DNA of 64,000 bases from Calliphora vicina. Lineage: Eukaryota > Arthropoda > Insecta > Diptera > Calliphoridae. This document shows, in pieces, positions 1 through 9,508 of the stretch. The position numbers were made by a program, and so were the translations under genes. The DNA lies in contig NC_088780.1 of NCBI RefSeq assembly GCF_958450345.1, forward strand, positions 37,967,667 through 38,031,666. The letters run 5' to 3'. How positions within the stretch are numbered: the stretch's first letter is position 1; every line of letters begins with the position of its first letter. Under the pieces are notes generated by a model. It was not told the DNA's origin and did no database searches. It was given only the letters and a program-made list of their open reading frames with translations.

Positions 1-185
1 ATCTTCCGTGCTTATACGATCAGTAAACCACTTTTTTAACATTGAAATTGATGGTGCAGAATTCCCATGGTATTTATCAAGCTAAGCCTTGGTTTTTGCA
101 AAAAACAATGCTTAATGAGCAGACGAAATTCACTTTTTTCCAATTTCTACTCAAGTCAGAATCTAAAATTGTGACAGAAGTCAAC
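1..185 (-). mobile_element. irritans-type mariner remnant (5' part)
   Basis: This stretch matches, with changes, the 5' part of the mariner at 11029-11822: the same run from the 'ttaacattgaaattgatgg' block through the region before the start codon. Read on the minus strand it corresponds to the N-terminal transposase region. It runs off the left edge of the window and has no usable reading frame. Family assignment rests on the shared words with the other mariner copies in this window. Confidence 0.6.
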
Positions 186-269
186 TGACAGATGTCACAC
201 TCTTATATACAAGCTGCTATTAAATGGATTCTGCATATACGTCTGTATGTTCGCCTCGTTTATACGTAG

Positions 270-830
270 GAACTGTCTGACATGCCTAGGGAGAAACTCC
301 ATCTGTGTGATGTCGATGTTTCGAGGAGTCCTCCGTTGACATCCCAGAAGGAACTGTTGCGTCAACATGACGTTGTGTTCCTTGACCGCTGGAACCTTAA
401 GCTGAATTCACCCATGTTTTTCTGAAAATTTTTTGTTCGGAACATTATTTTTTTCATATGTAGTTTGAAGTCTCTCTCAAAAATAAAACGTCAAACTACA
501 TATAAAAAAAATAATGTTCCGAACAAAAAATGTTTCAGAAACACATGGGTGAATTCAGCTTTAGTCTCCTCGTAAAGTTGGTGTTCGGAGGTTATTTGAA
601 GACTATCTGTGACTGTGTTCAAGGCTGCATTTTGAAAGCATTGAATATTTCACCACAGGGTGTCACTACGAAGGTGACCGACCACACTGGAGCAATATAG
701 TTGACCACTGACCGACTAATCGTATTTTAGGTGGCTAGCAAGGTTTCTTTATCCATTCCCCAAATGCTGCCGGCTAGTGTCTTGAGGATCTTGTTCCTAA
801 TTTTTGGGGGATTTTGTAGTGACGTGAGCT
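270..830 (-). pseudogene. Jockey-type non-LTR retrotransposon fragment
   Basis: Read on the minus strand, this is related to the plus-strand sequence at about 28740-29000, the C-terminal tail of a jockey-like ORF2. The shared words include 'aacgtcatgttgacgcaac'. It holds no long ORF. A hairpin MITE at 400-560 interrupts it, and the jockey match resumes on the far side. Dead remnant. Confidence 0.6.
400..560. mobile_element. Hairpin MITE with TTA target duplication
   Basis: The element is a near-perfect palindrome. It begins AGCTGAATTCACCCATG and ends with the reverse complement, with arms of about 70 bases around a short loop. TTA lies directly on both sides (397-399 and 561-563). A 3-base TTA duplication is typical of PIF/Harbinger (Tourist-like) MITEs. 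It sits inside the jockey fragment, so it is younger than that fragment. It has no coding capacity. Confidence 0.72.
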
Positions 831-1860
831 GAGTAGGTAAAAATGCTATCAAAAATTACACAAAATGCTTTTCGAATGGTTCATTTATCTTGATGTCTAA
901 TTTGAGTTTTACATTCTTCGTCCAAGTGGTGAATGTTGTTGCCGAGGACTTCGGCTGCAGATTAGGCGCTGTGAAGAATTTGTGGATTTCTGTGAGACTA
1001 TCCTAGAGTCTGAATGAGGTTATTAAAATACTTTCGGGATTATCAAAAAAAGCCCTTTTAACTATATGATTTATTTATTTTCCATACAACATTACTGCAC
1101 TTAGGAATACAATTATTCGATTACTTATTCGTCTGTAAATATTCACTCTGTCATATCATAATACAAAAATATATCTATATACATATGATTAAACTGCCGC
1201 CAGCCAGTCACTCTACGCGTACTCGTACGAGTATTAGTTGTTTTAGTTATTACAGTAAAATAATGCAAAGTATCATTTCCATTTGCGCATTCAAATGTGG
1301 TAAATTTCACAACATTATGGTAAAATAAGAACTTGATTGTAACAAAAACTAAAACAAAAAAGTTGCAGTTGAAAAAAAAAAATTAGTTTACAATACCAAA
1401 AAAAAGACAACAAATCAAGAAGAAAAATACGAAAAGACAAAAAACCAAACAAACAATTTTATTATGCAAAAATATCTGTAACGTGTATCTGTATTCAACC
1501 TTAACAAGATGCAAGACATACCCAGCTGTTCTAGGAGACAGTCCCGAACTAGCGATTTTTACCCATCATTTAGGATTGGAACTAGTTACTTCAATAGCTA
1601 CGTGACTAGTTATTTTGAACCTCTTTGATTACAATGAGACAGTCAGATAGCTGGTCTAAAGTAGACAACGCATTGGATTTACATACTGGTTGCATAGCGT
1701 CAGTTGCTTTACTGGATACCTAACTGGTTACTTGATCAGCTACATAACTAGTTATTTTAACAGACAGTCCAATAATCAATTGCTTCTTCATCCGACAACT
1801 CTCTAACAGATCACTGCTGGAGACTAAAATAACTACTTTCTAAAGTGCAGTACAAAATAA
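831..1860. other. No gene recognised
   Basis: AT-rich sequence with no convincing ORF. Bases 1340-1450 are strongly A-rich. Around 1560-1780 there are diverged repeats of 'actagttattttaa'-like words, which suggests old low-copy tandem structure. Confidence 0.5.
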
Positions 1861-1861
1861 A

Positions 1862-2120
1862 TGTTTAAAGTGACTTCTCCATAGGTTACTAAGAGATACT
1901 AAAGTGACTATTGACTTCACGCTATGTTACATGGGATATCAGTATACTTAAGCATAAATAAATATAAACTGTATGAGAATTATATCAACACATTTTTTAT
2001 AAAACCAGTTGGTACGAATTACTCACAAAACGTTTAAAGTGACTACACTCCACATTACTTAGAGACACTTAAGTGGCAATTGTCTTCACGCTAGATTACT
2101 TGGGATGTATAAAGTAACCA
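1862..2120 (+). repeat. Diverged direct repeat, about 170-base period
   Basis: The block starting 'tgtttaaagtgacttctcc' at 1862 recurs in diverged form at 2032 ('gtttaaagtgactacactcc'). The order of words is the same: a 'gttactaagagatac'-like word, then 'cttcacgcta', then 'ttacatggga'. Two units are clear. Function unknown. Confidence 0.5.
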
Positions 2121-2537
2121 ATTGTCTTCTTTCTGCACTACAAAGAGCACATACAGTATTGGCCATAACTAAAGCACCCCCCAATGGATTTTTATACCCT
2201 TCAGCTTCGTGAGAAGGGTATATATAAGTTTGTCATTCCGTTTGTAATTTCTACATTTTTCATTTCCGACCCTATAAAGTATATATATTCTGGATCCTTA
2301 TAGATAGCGGAGTCGATTAAGCCATGTCCGTCTGTCTGTCTGTCTGTTGAAATCAATTTTCTGAAGGCCCCAGATATCTCCGGGATCCAAATCTTCAACA
2401 ATTCTGTCAGACATACTTTCGAGAATTTTGCTATTTAAAATCAGCAAAATCCGTCCATAAATAACGGAGATATGAGCAAAAATCCGAGACAACCTCTGAA
2501 AATTTCATCAAAAAACACAATTTATTGCATGCTTTGA

Positions 2538-2900
2538 CAAAAAAACAACAAAACGTATGGTTGGATGTGCAAGCTTTGCGTATTTTGTTTTTTTTTTGTG
2601 TTTTGTTTCTTTTGGCGTTGTTGTTGTTTTTTATACAACTAAACGTTTGTTTGGTTGTGTGTTGGTTTTTTTGACAAAAAATCAACAAATCGTATGTTTG
2701 AATGTGCATGCTTTGCGTATTTTGTTTTTCTTTTGTGTTTTGTTTCTTTTGGCGTTGTTGTTTTTTATACAATTAAACGTATGTTTGGATGTGTGTTGGT
2801 TTCATTGCCTTGCGTATTTTGTTTTTGTTTTTTCTTTTGGTGTTCTGTTTCGTTTGGCGTTGTTGTTTTTTGTGTTCTTGATAAATTTAGGATGCTGTAC
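2538..2900 (+). repeat. Tandem repeat inside DINE-like element, about 136-base unit
   Basis: About 2.6 units, each containing 'ctttgcgtattttg', 'tttcttttggcgttgttg' and 'acgtatgttt'-like words. Unit starts at 2538 and 2674 give the 136-base spacing. The same array is present, inverted, at 8770-9140 in another copy of the element. Open frames here translate only the G/T-rich repeat and are not genes. Confidence 0.75.
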
Positions 2901-2942
2901 GCTGAAAGTGGGCAATGTACATACATACCTATATACTTATTA

Positions 2943-4328
2943 TCTATATATATAAAAATGGATGTTTGTATATGGGTATGTATGTATGTGTGTATGTATA
3001 TGTTCCGAATGAACTCAAAAACGGCTCCACCGATTTTGATGAAATTTTCAGGGAATCTTCAGAATATCCTGGCGGGTAACACCGTAAAGTCAGATTTTTG
3101 ATTTTCTATCTGTGGGCGGAGAGGAGTGGCATTATCCAATTTTTACATTATACCGCTAATACCATCTATATATATAAACAACTTCTGAACCGATTTTGAT
3201 GAAATTTTCAGGGAATCTTCAGAATAACCCAGCGGGTAACACTGTAAAGTCAGATTTTTGATATTCGGTCTGTGGGCGTAGAGGTGTGTAAAAATCTAAT
3301 TTTTACATTAAACCGTTAACGCCATTATATATAAAAACAGATGTGTGTACGTATGTTCCATATTTTGATAAAATTTTCACGGAATCTTCAGAAAAGCATA
3401 GCGGATAATACTAAATACTTTTAATAAATAATAAAGGTTTTATTCAAATAAAATTTGTTTTCGAAAGGGCATCTACGTCTAGAGTCGCAGAAACGGGAAG
3501 AGAACGAGAATCACGGCTTCAGCAAATGCGTCGCAGTGCATCTTCATCGAGTGCTGCAGAAACACCTCAACAGCATATAGTTGTTCGCTCCCGAATTTCT
3601 CGATCAAGAAAAAGAATCGATTTAAAGTTGCCCGGATTTTATCACAATAAGTATGATGACTACAGGAATCACAAGGATGTACTAATTGGCGCAATGAACA
3701 AACATTACTTACATTGCAGCATTTTGAAGTTCCCTAAGGAATCCCCGGGAATGTGCTGTTCGAACGGTAAAATTATTCTGCCACCAGTTATTGAGCCGTA
3801 TGAGCTGCTACTAAGTAACATTTCCGGCGCCAATCCTATTTCCAAACACTTCCTTCAAAATATCCAAAAGTACAACACATGCTTTCAAATGACGTCGGCT
3901 TCATGCCCACCTTTAAAGTTAAAGGCCAAATGTACCACAGATTTGGATCATTGCTCACGCTTCTCAATGACGATACGAAAAATTCCAATTGATCCCTCCA
4001 CAAATGAGATTTCATTTCCGGACTTCTGCCAAATGCAAATTAATATTCAAGACGTTGTCGACAAAGTATTCCTAAGTCTTACAATTTTGCAATTTTGGCA
4101 CCAACAAATTATGATATTAACAAGATCAATAAGCAAATACAATTGAAACTGCCTGGCAAAACAATAAAATACAATAGATTGATGAACGAAGAACAAGCCG
4201 TCGATTATCATACTGAATTTTTGAATTCATTGGATCACCGACTTTGTCCGAAACTGTATATTAAAATAGAGATGCAATATAAAACAGATATTTTCTAAGG
4301 GTCAGCAACGCGGACCGGGTTCAGCTAG
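2943..4328 (+). mobile_element. Helitron with internal deletion
   Basis: The element starts TCTATATATATAAAAATGG and ends ...GGGTTCAGCTAG, the TC...CTAG ends of Helitrons, with host A on the left and T on the right. The related DINE copy at 6876-9508 lacks this block at the matching place ('actaattataaaaaat'), so the borders are exact and there is no target duplication, as expected for Helitrons. The 5' part (2943 to about 3400) is three imperfect repeats of the leader with 'gattttgatgaaattttcag'. A truncated Rep/helicase ORF lies at about 3457-4298. Confidence 0.87.
3457..4298 (+). pseudogene. Helitron Rep/helicase, internally deleted and frameshifted
   Basis: The frame that includes the ATG at 3526 gives the Helitron N-terminal pattern: an Arg/Glu-rich leader ending in AETPQQ, then FPKESPGMCCSNGKI, LPPVIEPYELLL and KHFLQNIQKYNTCFQMTS. 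Helitron helicase-like proteins of insects share these motifs. The reading then jumps to the C-terminal helicase portion (LAPTNYDINKINKQIQ, VDYHTEFLNSLD), which needs a one-base frame change near 4085 and ends at TAA 4296-4298. The Rep HUH catalytic region and most helicase motifs are missing, so the protein cannot be functional. Confidence 0.82.
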
Positions 4329-4753
4329 TAAAAAATAATAATGCATCCACAACAAAGGTGAAGGGTATATAAGATTCGGCATAGCCGAATATAGCACTCT
4401 TACTTGTTTCAAATCATATTTTTTTTTGATAAAACCGGCTTTTTTGGGATGTATTTTGTATATATTTTATTAACTAATATTGTTAATGTTCATTTAATAT
4501 TAATTTAGTAAAAGATCATTTTATTAAAAATTAATTTAAAATGATAAATCATATAAAAACTTAAAACGCAACGGACAAAACAAAAGCACCCTCTTATAAG
4601 ATGTTTAAAAATTTGACTCGGTACTGCATATTTGCAATGTGAGTTATCGGGAATCACAATGAATAGACTTAAAAATTCCAAAAGATAAAAATATAGGAAG
4701 ACGTAGTGTGCACAATTTAAGTTTAAGTTTACAGTTTATTGTGAAAAAAAACA

Positions 4754-5740
4754 ATGACAAGTAACAAGTACTCCAGTGAATTAAAAATTAAAGTTATTGA
4801 AGACTGGAAGACGGGCTTATCACTACATGAATTGAGTAAAAAATATTCAATTAACAGATCAGTTATTTCCAGGCTCGTTTCAAAATTTTTTAAGACTGGT
4901 CGCATATCTCCGGTGCATTCAACAGGTCGTTCGCATAAAACCACACGATATGATGATGCCTTGATCAAAAGAGCAATACATAAAGATCCTACAGCATCAG
5001 CTATTCAAGTAAGAACAAGTTTAAGATTATGCGTTAGCGAAAGAACAATCCGTAGAAGAGTAGTAGAAGCCCGATTATTCAGCTGACGACCAGCAAAAAA
5101 AAACATTTCTATCAGCTAAGAACAAGAAAGCTAGACTGAAGTTTGCCAAAGCCCACATCGACTGGAGTGTCCAAAAATGAAAGACAGTACTGTTCCCTGA
5201 CGAAACCAAATACAACTTAAAAAGTTCCGCTGGAATGAGGCGTGTACGCAGACCAAAAGGAGAAGAACTGAATCCTAAGTATTGCAAAGGAACAATTAGA
5301 TATGGAGGAGGCAATGTAATGGTCTGGGGTTGCTTTTCTAGTCAATGATTTGGGCCAAATCATAAAATTTATGTGATTATGGTTCATGTACCGTGAGCTG
5401 TAATGTTGCCTTATGCCAGTGAAGAGATGCCAATTATAGGGAACTTCCAACAGGATAACGATCCTAAGCACCCCTCCAAAGTTTGTAAGACTTGGCTACA
5501 GAGCAATAAGGTTCAGAACTTGTGGCACATTGTTAATATGAAAATAAATCGTGAAAATTGTTGAAATAAGGATCGGAAATTTTCACGATTTATTTGATGC
5601 CGTTAAAATTGCCAGGGAAGGAATACCGAAAAACGCCAAAAAAAACATAATATTTTCTATGCTAAGAGATGTTCTTGTGCCATCAAAACAAAAGATTTGC
5701 AACAAAAAATTAATTAAATTTTTTTTCATAGTATATCCTT
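4754..5740 (+). pseudogene. Tc1-type transposase, family X copy 1
   Basis: The intact part (4754-5086) gives 110 residues with two helix-turn-helix units: an N-terminal one (SLHELSKKYSINRSVISRLV), a GRS-type linker, and a second one ending in SERTIRRRVVEARL. Beyond it, frame shifts and stops break the DDE catalytic domain. Recognisable pieces are DETKYNLKSSAG, VRRPKGEELNPKY, GGGNVMVWGCFS and QQDNDPKHPSK. A deletion after AATAAGGTTCAG removes the SPDLNPIE segment with the third catalytic residue, which copy 2 (61497-63061) keeps. Tc1 transposases of this kind cut and paste DNA at TA; this one cannot. Confidence 0.85.
5543..5594. repeat. Perfect 17-base hairpin in Tc1 family X
   Basis: AATAAATCGTGAAAATT at 5543-5559 is followed 18 bases later by its exact reverse complement. 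The same hairpin is kept at 61861-61912 in the second copy. It lies inside the 3' part of the transposase reading region, just after the NLWHIVNMK block. Confidence 0.85.
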
Positions 5741-5915
5741 GAAGGGGTGCTTTAGTTTTGTCCGTTTCATTATCTATCTTAAAATATTTTTTGATTTTAA
5801 GTTACCTCTTATAGAAAGGTTAACTTTAAAAGTATTTGTTTATCAATACTAAACATATGTATTAACAAATGAAAATAATACATAATAGATATTTAAAACT
5901 TTGATTTTATACAAA

Positions 5916-6648
5916 ACAAGTAAGAGTGCTATATTCGGCTGTGCCGAATCTTATATACCCTTCACCAAATTATACTTCAAAATTTTAAATATTTTTAGGT
6001 AAACAAAATTTAATTTTTTTTCAGTTGTTTTTTTAATTTTTTGTAAAAAAAAATTTTTCGATTATTTTAAATTTTTTTTAAATTTAAAAAAAAATTTTTT
6101 TTTTAAATTTTAAAATTTTTTTCTTTTAAATTTTTAAATTTTTTTTTTGTTTTTTCAATTTTTTTTTTTTTTTTAAAAAAATTCGGGTTAAAATTTTTTT
6201 CCCGATTTTGACCCATTGTAGGTCCAACTTACTATGGTCTTATATACGTCGTTGCAAATGTATTTGAAATATCTATCATTAGATATCCATATTGTCTATA
6301 TTAATGTCTTAGTAATCCAGATATAGGTAAAAAATATTTCAAAAATCGAGGTTGTCTTGGTTTTTTCCTCATATCTCAGCCATTTGTGGACCGATTTTGC
6401 TGATTTTAAATAGCAAAATTCTCGAAAGCATGTCTGACAGAATTATTGAAGATTTGGATCCCGAAGATATCTGGGGTCTTCAGAAAACTGATTTCAACAG
6501 ACAGACAGACGGACAGACATGGCTTAATCGACTCCGCTATCTATAAGGATCCAGAATATATATACTTTATAGGGTCGGAAATGAAAACTGTAGAAATTAC
6601 AAACGGAATGACAAACTTATATATACCCTTCTCACGAAGGTATAAAAA
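5916..6648 (+). mobile_element. DINE-1/mini-me-like element, copy 2
   Basis: It begins ACAAGTAAGAGTGCTATATT with the hairpin 'attcggctgtgccgaat'. It continues through a long A/T homopolymer region and the CAGACAGACGG microsatellite, and ends 'tctcacgaaggtataaaa'. The matching site in the uninterrupted Tc1 copy is a run of eight T (61559-61566 region), i.e. A on this strand, so it inserted into a T tract. Its right terminal hairpin is shortened compared with other copies. Confidence 0.85.
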
Positions 6649-6700
6649 TACCATATGAAAAAAATTCATTTATGGGGTGCTTTAGTTATGGCCAGTACTG

Positions 6701-6875
6701 TACGTGTCAATTGACCAAAATATAAAAATTTGAGTCAGCCAAGTGATAAAACATTTGTGACAATTACTGTATTTAAGGGATACATTGACTACTTGCTTAA
6801 CTGCTGGGTAGAGAGAGTGTTAGTGGCTCCACAAGACAGGGTGATCGGTATTAAATGGAACAAAATTTTAGATTA
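6701..6875. other. Spacer between two transposons
   Basis: This is the continuation of the sequence that lies left of 2152, i.e. the original target of the Tc1. No feature recognised. Confidence 0.4.
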
Positions 6876-6980
6876 AACAAGTAAGAGTGCTATATTCGGC
6901 TATGCCGAATCTTATATACCCTTCACCTTTGTTGTGGATGCATTATTATTTTTTATAATTAGTATATAGGTATGTATGTA

Positions 6981-8749
6981 CTAAAGTCCTGCACAAGCTG
7001 CATTGTTTAACATGAAGACAATTGCCACATGATGCTTTTGTCATGTCATGTTATGTTCTTTTACCTACTTAACAGCAACACGCAAAGGCAATGTATATCA
7101 AAACAAAAAACAAATGCAGCATCATTTTAACAACATCATAACACACACAACATTAAAAAAATTAACAGATGCATGGATGACATGGAAAATAATTTCAAGT
7201 CATTTAAATCATGTATGATGCATTTTTGTATGAGATGATTTCAATTCATTTGTAGTATTTATTGTGTGCAATAAGAAAAAATTGACTATAAAAATACAAC
7301 TGAAATTTATATTTATATTATATAGTAGGTCAAAATAAAAATACGAAAGTACACCAATGGGTTTTTCAATGTTGTTTTGGAAAATTTTACAATATTTAGT
7401 AATATTACCTGTTATATTATTACTTAAAAAGGAATGCGTATTCCACGCTTAAGCCATAAAATGCCAATAATTTTCATGGAATTAAAAATTTAATGTTTTT
7501 CACATATATATTTTAAATACTACCTGACTTAGGTACGACCGCTCGAATATTATTAACGGGACATTTAATAATTACATTGCAAAATAAAATAAAACTCCAT
7601 GAACAAAGCCAATTGGCCTATTAGACGGTGTTTAATTAAAGAAAATTAAATTAATGTATAAATCCTTAACGGTGAAGTTTATAATATATTTAATGATATT
7701 AAAGACAAACGTGTTTATTATACTCGTTGTAAAAACGTGTTTAAATTTAATGAAATGTCTCTGAATCTTTCGAGGCATAATTGCTACAAAAATTTAAATC
7801 TACGAAAATGTTCCAGTGGAACAAATGCAACTGCCCAACGATTTGAAGAAAAAGTGTAGGGCATTTCTTGCGTAACTTCACAGAATTTTTTTTCCTATTT
7901 TTTGTTTTCAAATAAAATCTAGGAGGCTTGAACAAAATTATTTAAATTTTCTAGTATATTTTTATGTTATTCAAAAATGTTTGAAATTTTTCTTGGAAAA
8001 TATTTTATTTTTTTATGATTTTCAGCTATACAATGAGAAAATATGGGCTAAATTTACTTCATTTTTGAAATTTAATTATATTATTTACGTTTCAGCCTTT
8101 TCGATACATTTAGAAATATTGGACAATATTGGGATATTATACAAAAATATTTGAAATACATAATGCAATTTATTATAAAATAGCAACAAATTTGTGTAAA
8201 AAAAGCAAAAATTTCCTTCATGTACAATTTTGTAATATTTATGAAGATGTTCTTATTCTGAATGAAAAAAGTTTGGAAAAAATTCATATTCGATTAATAA
8301 TATTTATTAAAAAATTCATTCCAATTATGAATTTCTTTTTCCTGTGTTACACTTTATTATTTACATATATTTTTTTAAAAATCCTTATATTATTTGCTCT
8401 AAATATTTAAAAAAAATATATAATGCTAAATAATAATAGTTCTCAAATTTTCACAGTTCAGGAGTTGTGTACAGTTTCATTCTGCTATGCAATTTTATTC
8501 TGCCTAACAATGCGACACTTGTTAACATCAATTCAACTCAAGCTACCACACATAACAACAGCATCATCAATAGCTATAGACATGACATGGCACAACACGG
8601 TTTTCGCGGCGCGAAGACATGGTACAACATGGTTTTTGCGGCGCGATGACATTGAACAACATGATGTGCGCGTCGACACAACAAAACAAAGCATCAAATT
8701 TTGAAGTAAGGCATTTTTCTACAAAATGTTGTCTTGTGCAGGCCTTTAG
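6981..8749. mobile_element. Unclassified terminal-inverted-repeat element, 1769 bases
   Basis: The block begins CTAAAGTCCTGCACAAG and ends with the inverse of CTAAAGGCCTGCACAAG, so 16 of 17 terminal bases match. TATGTA occurs on both sides (6975-6980 and 8750-8755), and copy 1 of the host DINE has the joined site without the block ('gtatgtatgtacattgcc'). Subterminal parts are rich in CATG words on both sides (about 7000-7080 and 8580-8670, the latter with two 'gcggcgcga' words). ORFs inside are short and AT-driven; I recognise no transposase. A non-autonomous cut-and-paste element is the best description. Confidence 0.75.
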
Positions 8750-8769
8750 TATGTACATTGCCCACTTTC

Positions 8770-9140
8770 AGCGTACAGCATCCTAAATTTATCAAGAACA
8801 CAAAAAACAACAACAACGCCAAACGAAACAAAACACCAAAAGAAAAAACAAAAACAAAATACGCAAGCCAATGAAACCAACACACATCCAAACATACGTT
8901 TAATTGTATAAAAAACAACAACGCCAAAAGAAACAAAACACAAAAGAAAAACAAAATACGCAAAGCATGCACATTCAAACATACGATTTGTTGATTTTTT
9001 GTCAAAAAAACCAACACACAACCAAACAAATGTTTAGTTGTATAAAAAACAACAACAACGCCAAAAGAAACAAAACACAAAAAAAAACAAAATACGCAAA
9101 GCTTGCACATCCAACCATACGTTTTGTTGTTTTTTTGTCA
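8770..9140 (-). repeat. Tandem repeat inside DINE-like element (inverted copy of 2538-2900)
   Basis: Same array as at 2538-2900, read on the other strand, with 'aacaacaacgccaaaagaaac' words at about 136-base spacing. The overlapping open frames are repeat translation and not genes. Confidence 0.7.
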
Positions 9141-9508
9141 AAGCATGCAATACATTATGGTTTTTGATGAAATTTTCAGAGGTTGTCTCGGATTTTTGCT
9201 CATATCTCCGTTATTTATGGACGGATTTTGCTGATTTTAAATAGCAAAATTCTCGAAAGTATGTCTGACAGAATTGTTGAAGATTTGGATCCCGGAGATA
9301 TCTGGGGCCTTCAGAAAATTGATTTCAACAGACAGACAGACAGACGGACAGACAGACAGACAGACAGACGGACATGGCTTAATCGACTCCGCTATCTATA
9401 AGGATCCAGAATATATATACTTTATAGGGTCGGAAATGAAAAATGTAGAAATTACAAACGGAATGACAAACTTATATATACCCTTCTCACGAAGCTGAAG
9501 GGTATAAA

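Larger units (their letters stand above)
2194..4407 (-). mobile_element. DINE-1/mini-me-like (Helentron-related) element, copy 1
   Basis: One end is a hairpin (ATACCCTTCAGCTTCGTGAG, then its complement). It is followed by the DINE-1-like core 'ccgaccctataaag' and 'agcggagtcgattaagcc' and the GTCT microsatellite (2326-2347). The other end is the hairpin around 'attcggcatagccgaatata', ending in CTTACTTGT. The uninterrupted Tc1 copy at 61497-63061 has a plain T run where this sits, so both borders are fixed and the element entered a T tract. A Helitron (2943-4328) is inserted inside. Non-autonomous; it carries no gene of its own. Confidence 0.85.
2154..6700 (+). mobile_element. Tc1-like transposon, family X copy 1 (dead, twice interrupted)
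   Basis: Terminal inverted repeats CAGTATTGGCCATAACTAAA (2154) and its complement (ending 6700) are flanked by TA at 2152-2153 and 6701-6702, the usual Tc1/mariner target duplication. A second, inner repeat sharing the 'acaaaacaaaagcaccc' core lies at about 4569-4592, with its inverse at 5743-5768, giving an IR/DR layout like Sleeping Beauty. Comparison with the second copy (61497-63061) shows two foreign insertions, at 2194-4407 and 5916-6648. Removing them leaves about 1.6 kb, a normal Tc1 length. The transposase is broken. Confidence 0.88.
6876..9508 (+). mobile_element. DINE-1/mini-me-like element, copy 3 (long subtype)
   Basis: The left end ACAAGTAAGAGTGCTATATT has the 'attcggctatgccgaat' hairpin. 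The right end is '...tctcacgaagctgaagggtataaaa'. It is the same subtype as copy 1 in opposite orientation: both share the 'ctttgttgtggatgcattatt' block, the 136-base tandem array and the microsatellite, here expanded (9331-9373). It lacks the Helitron of copy 1 and carries instead the insertion at 6981-8749. Confidence 0.85.

Noticed and set aside
2557..3101. Overlapping ORFs of 132 and 148 residues (and 8694-9110 on the other strand)
   Set aside because: They translate G/T-rich tandem repeats inside DINE-like elements and have only Phe/Val/Leu-rich low-complexity sequence.
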